Shown here: one piece after another, positions 18,749 to 28,040 of the stretch
Layout: each line of letters opens with the position of its first letter
Position numbering within the stretch: the stretch's first letter is position 1
NCBI RefSeq assembly: GCF_028716865.1
Contig: NZ_JAQUOY010000004.1
Span: 1 to 64,000, forward strand
Length of the DNA: 64,000 nucleotides
From: Candidatus Methylomirabilis sp.
GTDB lineage: Bacteria > Methylomirabilota > Methylomirabilia > Methylomirabilales > Methylomirabilaceae
Direction of reading: 5' to 3'
The notes under the pieces: generated by a model
What the model saw: the letters and a program-made list of their open reading frames with translations, nothing else
Database searches by the model: none
What the model was told of the DNA's origin: nothing
Translations under genes and position numbers: made by a program

Positions 18749-20277
18749 GGGGAAAGGTCTATCTCATTGGCGCCGGGCCTGGTGATCCCGGCCTGTTTAC
18801 CCTGCGTGGTGTCGCATGCCTCCGCGAGGCTGATGTGATCGTGTACGACTACCTCGCTAACCCGCGCCTCCTTGCCTATGCAAAGCCTGACGCCGAGTTG
18901 ATCTATGCCGGCAAGAAAGGCGGCGAGGCCGATGCGGCCACACAGGAGGAGATCGGCCGTCTCCTGATTGATAAGGCTCTGTCCGGAAAGGTGGTGGCGC
19001 GGCTGAAAGGGGGCGACCCGTTTATCTTCGGGCGGGGCGGCGAAGAAGGGGAGGAGCTATTCCAGGCAGGCATTCCCTTCGAGGTTGTTCCAGGGATCAC
19101 CTCTGCGATTGCCGTACCTGCGTATGCAGGCATCCCCCTCACCCACCGCGATTATGCCTCGACCGTCGCCATTCTGACCGGACACGAGGATCCTTCGAAA
19201 CAGACTTCGGTGATCGCCTGGGAGAAGGTGGCGACCGGTATCGGAACGTTGGTATTCCTGATGGGCTGTAGCAATCTTCCAACAATTGTCGACAAGCTCC
19301 TCGGATATGGTCGATCTAAAGAGACGCCTGCCGCCGTCATGCACTGGGGCACCAAGCCCGAGCAGGAGACGGTCACCGGTACGCTCGAAAACATTGTGGC
19401 GCTCGCCAAGATGCGCGGACTGGGGCCGCCGGCAGTCCTGGTAGTCGGCGATGTCGTCAGGCTTCGGGAGCGGCTGAACTGGTTCGAGCGGCGGCCACTC
19501 TTTGGGAAGCGGATCCTTGTGACCAGGACCCGCGAGCAGGCGGGGCGCTTTGCTGAGCTGCTGGAGGGACAAGGGGCGGAGGTTCTGGAGATTCCCCTCA
19601 TTGAGATCGTGCCACCCAAAAGCTGGGAGCCGTTGGACCAGGCTATCGGGCGGTTCGAAAGCTACCAATGGGTGATCTTTACCAGTGCGAACGGCGTCGA
19701 TGCCTTTTTCCGCCGGCTACGCGAGCTTCGCCAGGATGCCAGACGTCTTGGTGCCGTCAGGATCTGTGCTATCGGACCTGCAACCGCCGATACACTGGAG
19801 AGATATACCATAATCCCCGACCTGGTCCCGGCCGAGTTCCGCGCCGAAGGGGTCATCGAGGCGCTGAAGCCGTATGATCTGCAAGGCGCGAAGATCCTGC
19901 TGCCACGGGCCGAAGTCGCGAGGGATCTGTTGCCGACGGATCTCGAACGACGGGGCGCAACCGTTGACGTGGTGCCTGTCTACAGGACGGTGCAATCACG
20001 CACTGCCGGGGACGTCTTGAAGCCGCTTCTCCAGGATCGGAAGATCGACCTCGTCACCTTCACCAGCTCCTCCACCGTCACCAACTTCGTGGAGGCGCTG
20101 GGGCAGGAAGACCTCAAGGCGATCTGTGACGGGTTGCGCGTTGCGTGTATCGGCCCTATCACACAAGAGACAGCCGAACGCTTCGGTCTGCCGATCGACA
20201 TCATCCCGGAGCGCTACACGATTCCATCCCTGGTTGACGCCATCGTCCAGTATTTTCGAACATCGGGCGCGGGGTAG
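18745..20277 (+). CDS. Fused uroporphyrinogen-III C-methyltransferase / uroporphyrinogen-III synthase
   Basis: 510 residues. Residues 1-~245 are SUMT (CobA): VYLIGAGPGDPGLFTLRG, VARLKGGDPFIFGRGGEE, VVPGITSAIAVPAYAGIPLTH, TLVFLMGCSNL. Residues ~250-505 are HemD: RILVTRTREQAGRFAELL, VIFTSANGVDAFFRRL, DLVTFTSSSTVTNFVEAL. The fusion couples ring closure of hydroxymethylbilane to methylation toward siroheme, cobalamin or heme d1. This domain order is known in several phyla. Overlaps hemC by four bases. Confidence 0.95.
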   Translation: MRGKVYLIGAGPGDPGLFTLRGVACLREADVIVYDYLANPRLLAYAKPDAELIYAGKKGGEADAATQEEIGRLLIDKALSGKVVARLKGGDPFIFGRGGEEGEELFQAGIPFEVVPGITSAIAVPAYAGIPLTHRDYASTVAILTGHEDPSKQTSVIAWEKVATGIGTLVFLMGCSNLPTIVDKLLGYGRSKETPAAVMHWGTKPEQETVTGTLENIVALAKMRGLGPPAVLVVGDVVRLRERLNWFERRPLFGKRILVTRTREQAGRFAELLEGQGAEVLEIPLIEIVPPKSWEPLDQAIGRFESYQWVIFTSANGVDAFFRRLRELRQDARRLGAVRICAIGPATADTLERYTIIPDLVPAEFRAEGVIEALKPYDLQGAKILLPRAEVARDLLPTDLERRGATVDVVPVYRTVQSRTAGDVLKPLLQDRKIDLVTFTSSSTVTNFVEALGQEDLKAICDGLRVACIGPITQETAERFGLPIDIIPERYTIPSLVDAIVQYFRTSGAG

Positions 20278-20337
20278 CGCTAGCGGGGAATTCTGGTATT
20301 ACTGAGGAGACAGCAGGACGCCACATGGGAGGATCGA

Positions 20338-20607
20338 TTGGCTAAACGAAGTGACAGCGTGATCATGTTGTTGGTGATCCTCATATTGGGGGCATTGATA
20401 GGGACTGTGATAGGAGAGGTCATCGCCACCGTGGCGCCCGGTGGGACACTGGAAAAGATCTTCAGCAAGGGGATCAATCCTGGTCTCTCCCCACCGGCAA
20501 CCCTTGACCTGAAGATACTGAGTCTTTCCTTCGGTTTCACCGTCAAGATCAATTTCTCGAGCTTGCTGGGCATCGGCCTGGCTCTCTTACTCTACCGGAA
20601 GCTGTGA
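20338..20607 (+). CDS. DUF4321 small membrane protein
   Basis: 89 residues from TTG 20338 (GGGAGG six bases upstream). Two hydrophobic helices, VIMLLVILILGALIGTVIGE and SSLLGIGLALLLYRKL, flank a short loop containing LSFGFTVKINF. This matches DUF4321 proteins, which are often found next to maf. Function unknown. The stop overlaps the maf GTG start. Confidence 0.72.
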   Translation: MAKRSDSVIMLLVILILGALIGTVIGEVIATVAPGGTLEKIFSKGINPGLSPPATLDLKILSLSFGFTVKINFSSLLGIGLALLLYRKL

Positions 20608-21188
20608 TTATCCTGGCCTCTGCTTCTCCCCGGCGAGAGTTGCTGCTACAGGCGCTGTGGGTCGATCACCGGATCATCCCCAGCCTGGTTGACGAAGCGG
20701 GTTCGCTGCCAGGGACAACGACGGCATCCCACGCCGAAACCCTGGCTCTTCGAAAGGCAGCCGAGGTAGCGGCCAGGGTAGGGGAGGGGTTGGTCCTTGG
20801 CGCCGACACCATCGTCGAATGCGGCGGTCGCCTCCTAGGTAAGCCGAAAGACCTGGACGAGGCTCGCGAGTTTCTGTGCCTGTTAAGCGGTCGGAGTCAT
20901 CTGGTGGTGACCGGGCTCGCCCTCGTGCAGGCCGGCGATGGCAGAACAGAGGTCGGACACGAGGTGACCGAGGTACAGATGCGAGCCTTGACGGGTAAGG
21001 AAATTGACGCCTACGTGCAGACGGGTGAGCCGTCTGATAAGGCCGGGGGCTACGCGATCCAGGGAGCGGCCGAGGGCTTCATTGAGGGGATCAAAGGAAG
21101 TTTTACAAATGTGGTCGGCCTACCGCTCGGCAGGCTGCGCACGCTGCTCCTGCGGTTTGGCATCGATCCGCTCCATCGACAGGTCTGA
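20604..21188 (+). CDS. maf: Maf-family nucleotide pyrophosphatase
   Basis: 194 residues. ILASASPRRELLLQ at the N-terminus, GADTIVECGGRLLGKPKD in the middle, SDKAGGYAIQGAAEGFIEGIKGS near the C-terminus: the Maf/Ham1-like fold that hydrolyses modified or non-canonical NTPs. Start GTG 20604 overlaps the DUF4321 stop. Last gene of the glyA-hem-maf run. Confidence 0.93.
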   Translation: MIILASASPRRELLLQALWVDHRIIPSLVDEAGSLPGTTTASHAETLALRKAAEVAARVGEGLVLGADTIVECGGRLLGKPKDLDEAREFLCLLSGRSHLVVTGLALVQAGDGRTEVGHEVTEVQMRALTGKEIDAYVQTGEPSDKAGGYAIQGAAEGFIEGIKGSFTNVVGLPLGRLRTLLLRFGIDPLHRQV

Positions 21189-21305
21189 GGGCCAGCTTTA
21201 GCGAGCGGCCATTACACCCCGTTACTCATAAACTACAGCGTGTCCAACGTGGGCGGACAACTTGCCGCCTTCTTGGGAATTACATCACGCTCTTGGCGAT
21301 AGCAG

Positions 21306-21692
21306 ATGAATGACCTGGAGATCGTTCAAGCGTTTAGTCCTCTGTACGACGACGTAAAGGAGGCAGATCAGTTTTATGTCAAGAAGCCGCTTCTGGCGCA
21401 TTACACATCCCTAAGCACGCTTGAGAAGATCCTGAAAGCTGATGAAATCTGGTTTTCCAATCCCCTATTCATGAACGATCTTGAGGAGGTGAAGTTTGGG
21501 GTTTTACGAGGTGTCGACCTTGTCCTGCGGAGTCAGGAAATCAGGAACGCGTGCAGATCCGTTCCTCGAGCCCAACTCTTCACACAGTGCTTTGTTCACT
21601 ACTTCCAGACCTTCGAGAGCGAGCACGCATGTACGGCAGGAGGGAGCACACGATGGCGAACGCCAAACGTGAGAAACCGAATCAGAAGCTAA
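21306..21692 (+). pseudogene. Truncated DUF2971 gene
   Basis: The first ~100 residues (PLLAHYTSLSTLEKILKADE, IWFSNPLFMNDLEEVKFG) match the start of DUF2971 proteins, which are normally 250+ residues and common in defence or mobile contexts. The homology stops near FVHYFQTFESEHAC and the remaining codons overlap the following gene's start. I read it as a 3' truncated remnant. Confidence 0.65.
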
Positions 21693-22219
21693 CCAATGAA
21701 GAGCCAGTGGCGTTGCCGGAGACCGACGATGGGACGATTCTGTTCAATGTTCCGTTCCCCAAGGACCTGGCCCAGCTCAAGACCATGGCTCCCATCATCC
21801 TCAAGCAGCCGTATCAGATTGATTACATCCACAGCTACGGACAGGACTCCCCGTTCTTTGCCGGCTTGGCCAACGGCAAGCTGCTAGGGACCGTCTGCAC
21901 GTCGTGTGGCTACAAATACGCGACACCCAAACTGCACTGTATGGATTGCGGCAGTGAGTGTGAGTGGTTCGAACTGCCCCAGGTCGGCGCGGTCCATACC
22001 TTTACGGTCTGTTATTTTGGGAGCGAGGAGTTCCTGAAGGAAACCCCCTTTGTGCTGATCCTGGTAGAGTGGCCCGGTGTCGATACCCTGTTTCTCTCGC
22101 GGCTGCTCGGCATCGATCCGCTGAACCCCTCGCTGGAGTGGGTCGGGATGCAGGTGCGGGCGAAATTCCGCCGCCTCTCCAAGTTCAAGCCGACCGATGT
22201 CTACTTCGTCCCGGCGTAG
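21653..22219 (+). CDS. Zn-ribbon/OB-fold (DUF35) acyl-CoA-associated protein
   Basis: 188 residues from ATG 21653 (GGCAGGAGGGA upstream). A zinc ribbon TVCTSCGYKYATPKLHCMDCG is followed by an OB-fold (GAVHTFTVCYFGSEEF, MQVRAKFRRLSKFKPTDVYF). DUF35 proteins are partners of thiolases and HMG-CoA synthase-like enzymes; here no thiolase is adjacent, though a thiolase/DUF35 pair lies at 61.8 kb. An N-terminal ~70-residue extension (FPKDLAQLKTMAPIILKQPY) is part of longer versions of the family. Confidence 0.82.
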   Translation: MANAKREKPNQKLTNEEPVALPETDDGTILFNVPFPKDLAQLKTMAPIILKQPYQIDYIHSYGQDSPFFAGLANGKLLGTVCTSCGYKYATPKLHCMDCGSECEWFELPQVGAVHTFTVCYFGSEEFLKETPFVLILVEWPGVDTLFLSRLLGIDPLNPSLEWVGMQVRAKFRRLSKFKPTDVYFVPA

Positions 22220-22358
22220 CGGTTTCCGGCATCGCGAAAACACCACGCCATGACGACTGAGGTATCGACGACGAATCGCGTGGGCATCAACATCTGCCTT
22301 CCTCGATCATGTCGCGAATCGATAGTCCGCATCTGTTTTTGTTGGAGATCAGGCCATG
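22201..22358 (-). pseudogene. VapBC toxin-antitoxin remnant
   Basis: On the minus strand, one frame ends GLSIRDMIEEGRC-stop, matching the C-terminus of VapB-type antitoxins. Overlapping it, ATG at 22293 (or 22287) after GAGGAAGG opens MPTRFVVDTSVVMAWCF, the beginning of a PIN-domain toxin with its first catalytic Asp. The toxin homology ends after ~27 residues, where the DUF35 gene's stop lies. The antitoxin start is lost under the higA start. Confidence 0.6.
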
Positions 22359-22748
22359 CCTACGAAGTCGAAATTACGGACTACCACTAGCAAAGGGTCT
22401 GCCTTGCCGCATGGTCGTGGCCGGCGTGCTTTGATTGCGCGACGGCTACCCATCAATCGAGCGCCTACTCATCCGGGAGAGATGCTCTTGGAGGAGTTCC
22501 TGAGGCCGCTCGGGATCAGTCAGTCGGAGTGTGCGACTCGCCTGGGCGTGTCCTTTCCGAGGCTAAATGAGATCATTCATAGGAAGAGAGGGGTCACCCC
22601 CGATACGGCATTGCGCTTAGCGCGAGTACTCGGCATGTCAGCCGACTTCTGGCTTGGTTTGCAGCAGGATTGGGACCTGTGGCATGCGATGCGCGGGGAA
22701 GGGGCTGTCAAGATTGCACGCCTCGAGCCGCTTCGTCGATTGGCTTGA
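22356..22748 (+). CDS. higA: HigA-family antitoxin (orphan)
   Basis: 130 residues. The HigA HTH domain is clear from ~residue 33: INRAPTHPGEMLLEEFLRPL, then GISQSECATRLGVSFPRLNE and SADFWLGLQQDWDLWHA. The first ~30 residues are basic and low complexity. HigB RNase normally precedes higA; upstream here is only the VapBC remnant, so it is an orphan antitoxin or repressor. GGAG lies eight bases before the ATG. Confidence 0.85.
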   Translation: MPTKSKLRTTTSKGSALPHGRGRRALIARRLPINRAPTHPGEMLLEEFLRPLGISQSECATRLGVSFPRLNEIIHRKRGVTPDTALRLARVLGMSADFWLGLQQDWDLWHAMRGEGAVKIARLEPLRRLA

Positions 22749-22997
22749 ACGGCTACGCGTTCATCGAAAAGGCGGGGACCGGTATCAGCGTATCAGGGAA
22801 GAGGCCAGGCGGGGCGGCTATCCGGAACCCGCTTCCCGTGCAGGCGTTCGACGTGAAGGCGCATCGCGAGGCCGGGCGCAGCGAGTCCCCGCTTTGTTCA
22901 CCGCCATCAACGCGGCCGTGGATCGCGGACGCCGCCCCGGTCGATTCCTTATATCACTGACAGCCCTGCAAATGTTTGATGCGAAGAAGGGACACCA

Positions 22998-23345
22998 ATG
23001 AGTAGCTTTGATACAACCATTGCCAAGATCCGTGCGTTTCGAGACGCACGCGATTGGATGCAGTTCCATAATCCCAAGAACCTCGCAATTTCCATTAATC
23101 TGGAATCGGCGGAGCTACTTGAGCATTTCCAGTGGAAGTCGATGGAGGAAAGCGAGGTGCACGCGAGAGCGGCGCGCGAAGAGATCGCAGACGAAATGGC
23201 GGATGTCGCAATCTACCTGTTTGAGTTGGCTGATAACCTTGGGATCGATCTGCTCTCCAGTGTTGATGCGAAACTCGCCAAGAACGAAAGCAAATACCCT
23301 GTCGCGAAAGCCAAGGGTTCGGCAGCAAAATACAATCAACTCTAA
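22998..23345 (+). CDS. MazG-like nucleotide pyrophosphohydrolase
   Basis: 115 residues. The Mg-binding pattern of the MazG/dUTPase all-alpha fold is complete: ESAELLEHFQW and then EEIADEMADVAIYLFELAD. Proteins of this size (RS21-C6/dCTPase-like) hydrolyse dCTP or modified dNTPs. It is preceded by 249 bp with no recognisable gene and followed directly by a RAYT-type repeat. Confidence 0.88.
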   Translation: MSSFDTTIAKIRAFRDARDWMQFHNPKNLAISINLESAELLEHFQWKSMEESEVHARAAREEIADEMADVAIYLFELADNLGIDLLSSVDAKLAKNESKYPVAKAKGSAAKYNQL

Positions 23346-23359
23346 GCCATGAACATTCT

Positions 23360-23405
23360 GGAAAATAGGGACAGCGACTATTAGCAATGAGAAACTATAA
23401 GAACG
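23360..23405 (+). repeat. RAYT/REP-like repeat, copy 1
   Basis: About 46 bp shared with 34498-34543. The core AATAGGGACAGCGACTATT has inverted ends (AATAG/CTATT), as in REP-like elements mobilised by RAYT transposases. No transposase gene is in the window. Confidence 0.7.
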
Positions 23406-23430
23406 CTGCACGATGCCACCCCCACCGGGG

Positions 23431-23743
23431 GGGATAGTCTTGGGTATTGGCTTGGGAGTCGCGCCGGGCGACGCCTCCTCCTGCAGTATGGAGCGGCCTT
23501 GGGGGTGACGCGCCAGCGACTCTTCGTGGCCGAGCAGTTTTTCGGGCGATACGGTCCCTGGACGGTCTTCCTGGCCCGCTTCATCGGCGGCCTCAGGTTC
23601 ATGGCGGGGCCCCTTTCTTCGATCGGGTGGTCCACCTCGTCGCTATGGCACACTGGGTTTTAGCCCTCTTTGTATTCTTGATGGCACTAGGCTTCGTTGG
23701 CTGGCTCCTTTGGGGCTCGAAGGTCCAGCAGGGCAAGGGGTGA
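23431..23743 (+). pseudogene. Broken DedA-family membrane protein gene
   Basis: In the frame starting at 23431 the translation begins GDSLGYWLGSRAGRRLLLQY and continues with FFGRYGPWTVFLARFIGGLR-FMAGPL, the conserved heart of DedA proteins. The frame then stops; a hydrophobic C-terminal-like helix (AHWVLALFVFLMALGFVGWL) continues in another frame to 23743. Start, middle and frame are damaged, so it is a remnant with at least one frameshift and internal deletion. Confidence 0.65.
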
Positions 23744-23773
23744 GTAGAATTCGTCATGGGTGGCTGCCGCTAT

Positions 23774-26700
23774 TTACCGCGCCTTTGGGGCTGGCCGTTC
23801 GCGGCGCTCCTGCCGCCGTGCCAGCAGGGCATAGATCGCCGGCAGCACCAGCAGTGTGAGTGCCGTGGACGAGATCAGACCGCCGATGACGACGCGGGCC
23901 AGTGGGCGCTGGATCTCGGCGCCGATCCCGTGCGAGAGCGCTGCCGGTAGGAACCCGATTACCGCCACGATCCCGGACACGATGATCGGTCGGAATCTGA
24001 TCTCACACCCTCGCACGACAGCCTCACGGAGCGGCAGTCCCTCCTCATAAGCTTGGCGAATTGACGAGACCAGGACGACGCCGTTCAACACACTCACCCC
24101 AAAGACCGCGATGTAGCCGACCGCAGCGGAAATATTGAAGTTGGTCTGCCAGAGGTACAAGGCCAGCGTGCCCCCGATGAGCGCAAACGGCAGATTCAAC
24201 ATGATCAGCAGGGCGTGACCGATCGACTGGAACGCGCCGAAGAGCAGGATGAAGATGATAAAAATCACGAGCGGCACGATGATATACAGGCGCGAAAGCG
24301 CCCGCTGCTGATCTTCGAACCGCCCGCTCCACACCATGCTATAGCCCTGAGGCAACTTGACGGTCGTCTCGACCTTTCGCATGGCCTCGGCTACCAGGCT
24401 CCCCATGTCGCGCTCTCGAACACTCCATTTAATCGCCACTCGCCGAATATTCCCTTCGCGTAAGATCTGAGCCAGCCCCTCGGTCTTTTTGATCTCGGCG
24501 AGTTGGGTGACCGGAATACGCTCGCCGCTCGGAGCGCTGATCGCCAGGTTCTGTAAGTTCGCCAGCGAGTCCCCGCTCTGCAGGAGCCCCACGGCCAGGC
24601 CGAACCGTCGCTCTCCCTCGAATACCTCCGTGACGATCCGTCCCTTCGTGGCCGCCTCAATGGCGTCCTGCACGTCCTGGACGTTGATCCCGTACCGGGC
24701 CGTCGCACTGCGGTCCACCGCAACCTGGATCTGCGGCTGGCCGACAAGGTGATCGTAGTCAATGTCTGCGACCCCGCGAATGCTGCTCAGAACGCCTGTA
24801 ATCTCCTTTGCCTTGTCTTCCAGCACAAACAGATCGGGCCCAAAGAGCTTGATCGCGAGCTCCCCTTTCACTCCCGCGAGCGCCTCATCCACGTTGTCCT
24901 TGATCGGCTGCGAGAAGTTCGTCGTAATGCCTGGAATGTCTCCCAGCGCCCCGCTCATGGCCTCGATAAGTGTCTCTTTATTCCTGAATGACCACTCTTC
25001 TCGAGGCTTGAGCCCGATGTAGAATTCGGCGTTGTCGGGGCCGTTCGGATCCGTGCCATCATCGGGCGCGCCTTGTTGGGAGACCGCGACGCGTACCTCC
25101 GAAAACTTCACCAGCCGCTCGCGGATCTCATGGACGTACGGGCGGGCTCCTTCGAGTGAGATCCCCACAGGGAACTTAACGCGCAGCCAGATATCTCCCT
25201 CATCGAGCTCAGGCAGAAACTCCTTCCCAAGCGCTGCAAAGACCAACAATGACAGTATGAGCAGACCGCCTGCGCCAAGCAGTGGAATGAGCGGGCGGTC
25301 GATACACCAACGGAGCGTCGGGACATACGGCCGCCGGAGCCATCGGAGGACCGGACTCTCGCGTTCCGATGGCGGCCGGTGGAAAAAGAAGCTGGAGAGC
25401 AAGGGAATCACTGTTAGCGTAAGAAGGAGCGAGCCGATGACGGCAAGCGAGATGGTCACGGCCATCGGCCGGAAGAGCTTGCCCTCGATCCGCTGAAATG
25501 TGAGGATCGGCACATAGACGGTCATGATGATCAGCACAGCGAACGTCAAGGGTCGCGCAACCTCCATGGCAGCATGCTGCACCTTGTGGATGACCCTGTG
25601 CTCTGTCGGTGTGTGCCCACTGAGATGGCGAACGATGTTTTCTGTCATGATGACAGCGCCGTCAACGATGATGCCAAAGTCGATTGCGCCGAGCGAAAGC
25701 AGGTTGGCCGGGATGCCGCGCAGATCCATGAAGATGAATGCGAACAGGAGCGAGAGCGGGATGGTGAGCGCCACGATCAAAGCCGCCCGCAGGTTGTAGA
25801 GGAAGAGCCAGAGCAGCAGGATCACCAGCACCGCGCCTTCGATGAGGTTCCGCATGACCGTTGTGACCGTTGTCTTCACAAGTCGGTCACGGCTGTAGTA
25901 CGGTCGCATCTCTACTCCGGATGGCAGCAGTGTCTGGATCTCCTCGATTTTCTTGCGAGCCCCATCGATGACCTTCCCGGGGTTCTCCCCCTTTCGCATG
26001 AGGACAATGCCCTGCACGAGGTCGTCCTCGTGATCGCGTCCGAGCACGCCGAAACGGATCGCGTGGCCGATGCCGACCTGTCCGATGTCGCGAATGCGGA
26101 CCGGCGTGCCCCTCTGCGCAGTCACAACGATGTTCTCGATGTCGCGCGTGGATCGGATGAGGCCGATGCCACGGACCATCAGCGCGTACTCGCCCTGTGG
26201 GATGTAACTGCCGCCGGCATTGGCGTTGTTGCTCGAGACGGCATCGAACACCTGCTTTAATGTGAGGTTGTAGGCTCGAAGCCGGGAAGGATCGATGGTA
26301 ATCCGGTATTGCTTGATGCCGCCGCCCCAGGAGACGACATCCACTACACCGGGCACCTTCCGGAATTCGCGCTCGATGACCCAATCCTGGAGCGCCTTCA
26401 GCTCGACGAGTGGCATTGTCTTCGATTCGAGCGTGTAGCGGTACACTTCACCGATGACGCTGGACAGCGGCCCGAGGCCCGGCTTCGCATCCGGCGGGAT
26501 CTCCGCCTGCGCGAGGCGCTCCTGCACCTGCTGCCGCGCCCAGTAGTTGTCGGTGCCGTCTTCGAAGAGGACCCGGATGTTCGAGAGCCCGAAGATCGAT
26601 GTTGACCTCAGGAATGTGATCTTTGCGACGCCGTTCAGCTCCTTCTCAAGCGGAATCGTGATGTGGCGCTCAACCTCTTCGGCCGCTCGACCTGGCCAGA

Positions 26701-26854
26701 TCGTGATCACGTCAACCTGGACATCGGCGACGTCTGGGTAGGCTTCGATCGGCAACCGGTAGAAAGACACGATCCCACCAACCGTCAGCAGGAGCGCGAG
26801 CGCCAGCGTAATAAAGCGCTGATGCAGCGCAAAGGTAATCAGGCGCTGGATCAT
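23774..26854 (-). CDS. CusA/CzcA heavy-metal RND efflux pump
   Basis: 1026 residues, full length. Twelve-TM RND layout with an N-terminal helix (ITLALALLLTVGGIVSFYRL), periplasmic porter domains, and the TM4 proton relay motif LGAIDFGIIVDGAVIMTEN typical of the heavy-metal (HME) class rather than the drug class. A second large porter region follows TM7 (~530-870). It pumps metal ions from periplasm through the CusB-like adaptor and TolC-like duct. Metal specificity (Cu/Ag versus Zn/Co/Cd/Ni) is not resolved. The start overlaps the adaptor stop by four bases. Confidence 0.94.
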   Translation of the reverse strand: MIQRLITFALHQRFITLALALLLTVGGIVSFYRLPIEAYPDVADVQVDVITIWPGRAAEEVERHITIPLEKELNGVAKITFLRSTSIFGLSNIRVLFEDGTDNYWARQQVQERLAQAEIPPDAKPGLGPLSSVIGEVYRYTLESKTMPLVELKALQDWVIEREFRKVPGVVDVVSWGGGIKQYRITIDPSRLRAYNLTLKQVFDAVSSNNANAGGSYIPQGEYALMVRGIGLIRSTRDIENIVVTAQRGTPVRIRDIGQVGIGHAIRFGVLGRDHEDDLVQGIVLMRKGENPGKVIDGARKKIEEIQTLLPSGVEMRPYYSRDRLVKTTVTTVMRNLIEGAVLVILLLWLFLYNLRAALIVALTIPLSLLFAFIFMDLRGIPANLLSLGAIDFGIIVDGAVIMTENIVRHLSGHTPTEHRVIHKVQHAAMEVARPLTFAVLIIMTVYVPILTFQRIEGKLFRPMAVTISLAVIGSLLLTLTVIPLLSSFFFHRPPSERESPVLRWLRRPYVPTLRWCIDRPLIPLLGAGGLLILSLLVFAALGKEFLPELDEGDIWLRVKFPVGISLEGARPYVHEIRERLVKFSEVRVAVSQQGAPDDGTDPNGPDNAEFYIGLKPREEWSFRNKETLIEAMSGALGDIPGITTNFSQPIKDNVDEALAGVKGELAIKLFGPDLFVLEDKAKEITGVLSSIRGVADIDYDHLVGQPQIQVAVDRSATARYGINVQDVQDAIEAATKGRIVTEVFEGERRFGLAVGLLQSGDSLANLQNLAISAPSGERIPVTQLAEIKKTEGLAQILREGNIRRVAIKWSVRERDMGSLVAEAMRKVETTVKLPQGYSMVWSGRFEDQQRALSRLYIIVPLVIFIIFILLFGAFQSIGHALLIMLNLPFALIGGTLALYLWQTNFNISAAVGYIAVFGVSVLNGVVLVSSIRQAYEEGLPLREAVVRGCEIRFRPIIVSGIVAVIGFLPAALSHGIGAEIQRPLARVVIGGLISSTALTLLVLPAIYALLARRQERRERPAPKAR

Positions 26855-27987
26855 TTTACCGTCCTCTTCAAGAGGATGCTGCCGGTGCTGACCACGCGGT
26901 CCTTGGATGTCACTCCATTCAGGACCTCAACGGCACCGTCGAGGTCGGCGCCCAGCTTGACCGGACGCCGTTCGTACTCGTCCTTTCCCTTGACGATGAG
27001 CACGAACGTTTCATTGTTCTCCTGCTGGATGGCGCTCTGGGGAAGGGCCAGTACCTTGGCGGAGCCGGTCGAAATAATCACCTTGACGAACATCTCAGCC
27101 TTGAGCGCGCGTCCTCTGTTTGGCACCACCACGCGGACCTTGACCGTCCGGGACTGGGGATCGACCGAGTCGCTGATATAGCTTACCCGTCCCTCATACC
27201 GCGTACCCGGGCAGCACGGCAGCGTCACTACCGCTGCCTGGCCGAGGTGGACCGTGGGTACATCGGGTTCATATACGTCGGCGAGGACCCACATGGTGCT
27301 GAGATCGGAAATGAGAAAGAGATTGGGCGGGGTGTCGGACTGTCCGTATGCAACCACCTGTCCTGGGATGACGTTCCGCTCGACAATAACGCCACCCCGT
27401 GGCGCCGTTACAACGACCGTTGTCGACGTATCCGTCCGCGCCGCGATGTCGCTCAATTGCGAATCCGGGACGCCCAGTGTTCGCAGGCGTGAGGCTGCCC
27501 GCTCCTTTTCGGCCATGGCCTTTCGATAGTCGTTCTCCGTGTCGCGAAGCTCCTTCTGTGCAATGGCTTTCGCTTGGAACAGCTCACGCGCCAGCGTGAC
27601 GGCCTTTTCAGCTCGCTCGAGGTCAGACACGGCCTTGGCATAATCCGACTTGGCGGTGCCGAGATCTGGGCTGTCCAGCACCAGGAGCCGGTGGCCTGGC
27701 TCGACGATGTTGCCGGGGTGCGCCAGGACTTCAGCAACACGGCCTGTAACCGGAGCGTTGACCCGGACAAGTCGCTCTTCGTTAAACTGAACCTTCCCCG
27801 TCGTTTCGAGCGCCTGCTGACGGGTTCGGTATTCAGGCGAACTGATCATCACAGTCTCTACCGCGGCGTTGGGAGGCTTCGACTCGGGCGCTGGCTTCGC
27901 AGGCGTTCCTGACGATTTGGACGAGCCGTCGCCGCACGCGGCACAAACTATTGTCACGAACAGAAGAGGGAGGACACGAAAGCGCAT
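26851..27987 (-). CDS. CusB/CzcB-type periplasmic adaptor lipoprotein
   Basis: 378 residues from ATG 27987; GGAG lies seven bases upstream. The signal MRFRVLPLLFVTIVCAACG has a lipobox Cys, so it is membrane-tethered. Features: VNAPVTGRVAEVLAHPGNIV (barrel/lipoyl), a helical hairpin (~AVSDLERAEKAVTLARELF), the second lipoyl half VTAPRGGVIVERNVIPGQVV. An alternative start at 28044 would overlap the TolC stop in ATGA fashion but adds a poor signal peptide. Links the RND pump to the outer membrane duct. Confidence 0.9.
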   Translation of the reverse strand: MRFRVLPLLFVTIVCAACGDGSSKSSGTPAKPAPESKPPNAAVETVMISSPEYRTRQQALETTGKVQFNEERLVRVNAPVTGRVAEVLAHPGNIVEPGHRLLVLDSPDLGTAKSDYAKAVSDLERAEKAVTLARELFQAKAIAQKELRDTENDYRKAMAEKERAASRLRTLGVPDSQLSDIAARTDTSTTVVVTAPRGGVIVERNVIPGQVVAYGQSDTPPNLFLISDLSTMWVLADVYEPDVPTVHLGQAAVVTLPCCPGTRYEGRVSYISDSVDPQSRTVKVRVVVPNRGRALKAEMFVKVIISTGSAKVLALPQSAIQQENNETFVLIVKGKDEYERRPVKLGADLDGAVEVLNGVTSKDRVVSTGSILLKRTVK

Positions 27988-28040
27988 ATACATTCTCCAG
28001 TGGACCGCAGCTATGGTACGAAGACGAGTACGGGCGTCGG

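Noticed and set aside
22749-22997. ORFs between higA and the MazG-like gene
   Set aside because: Two overlapping frames are open but neither has recognisable motifs or a ribosome site; treated as non-coding.
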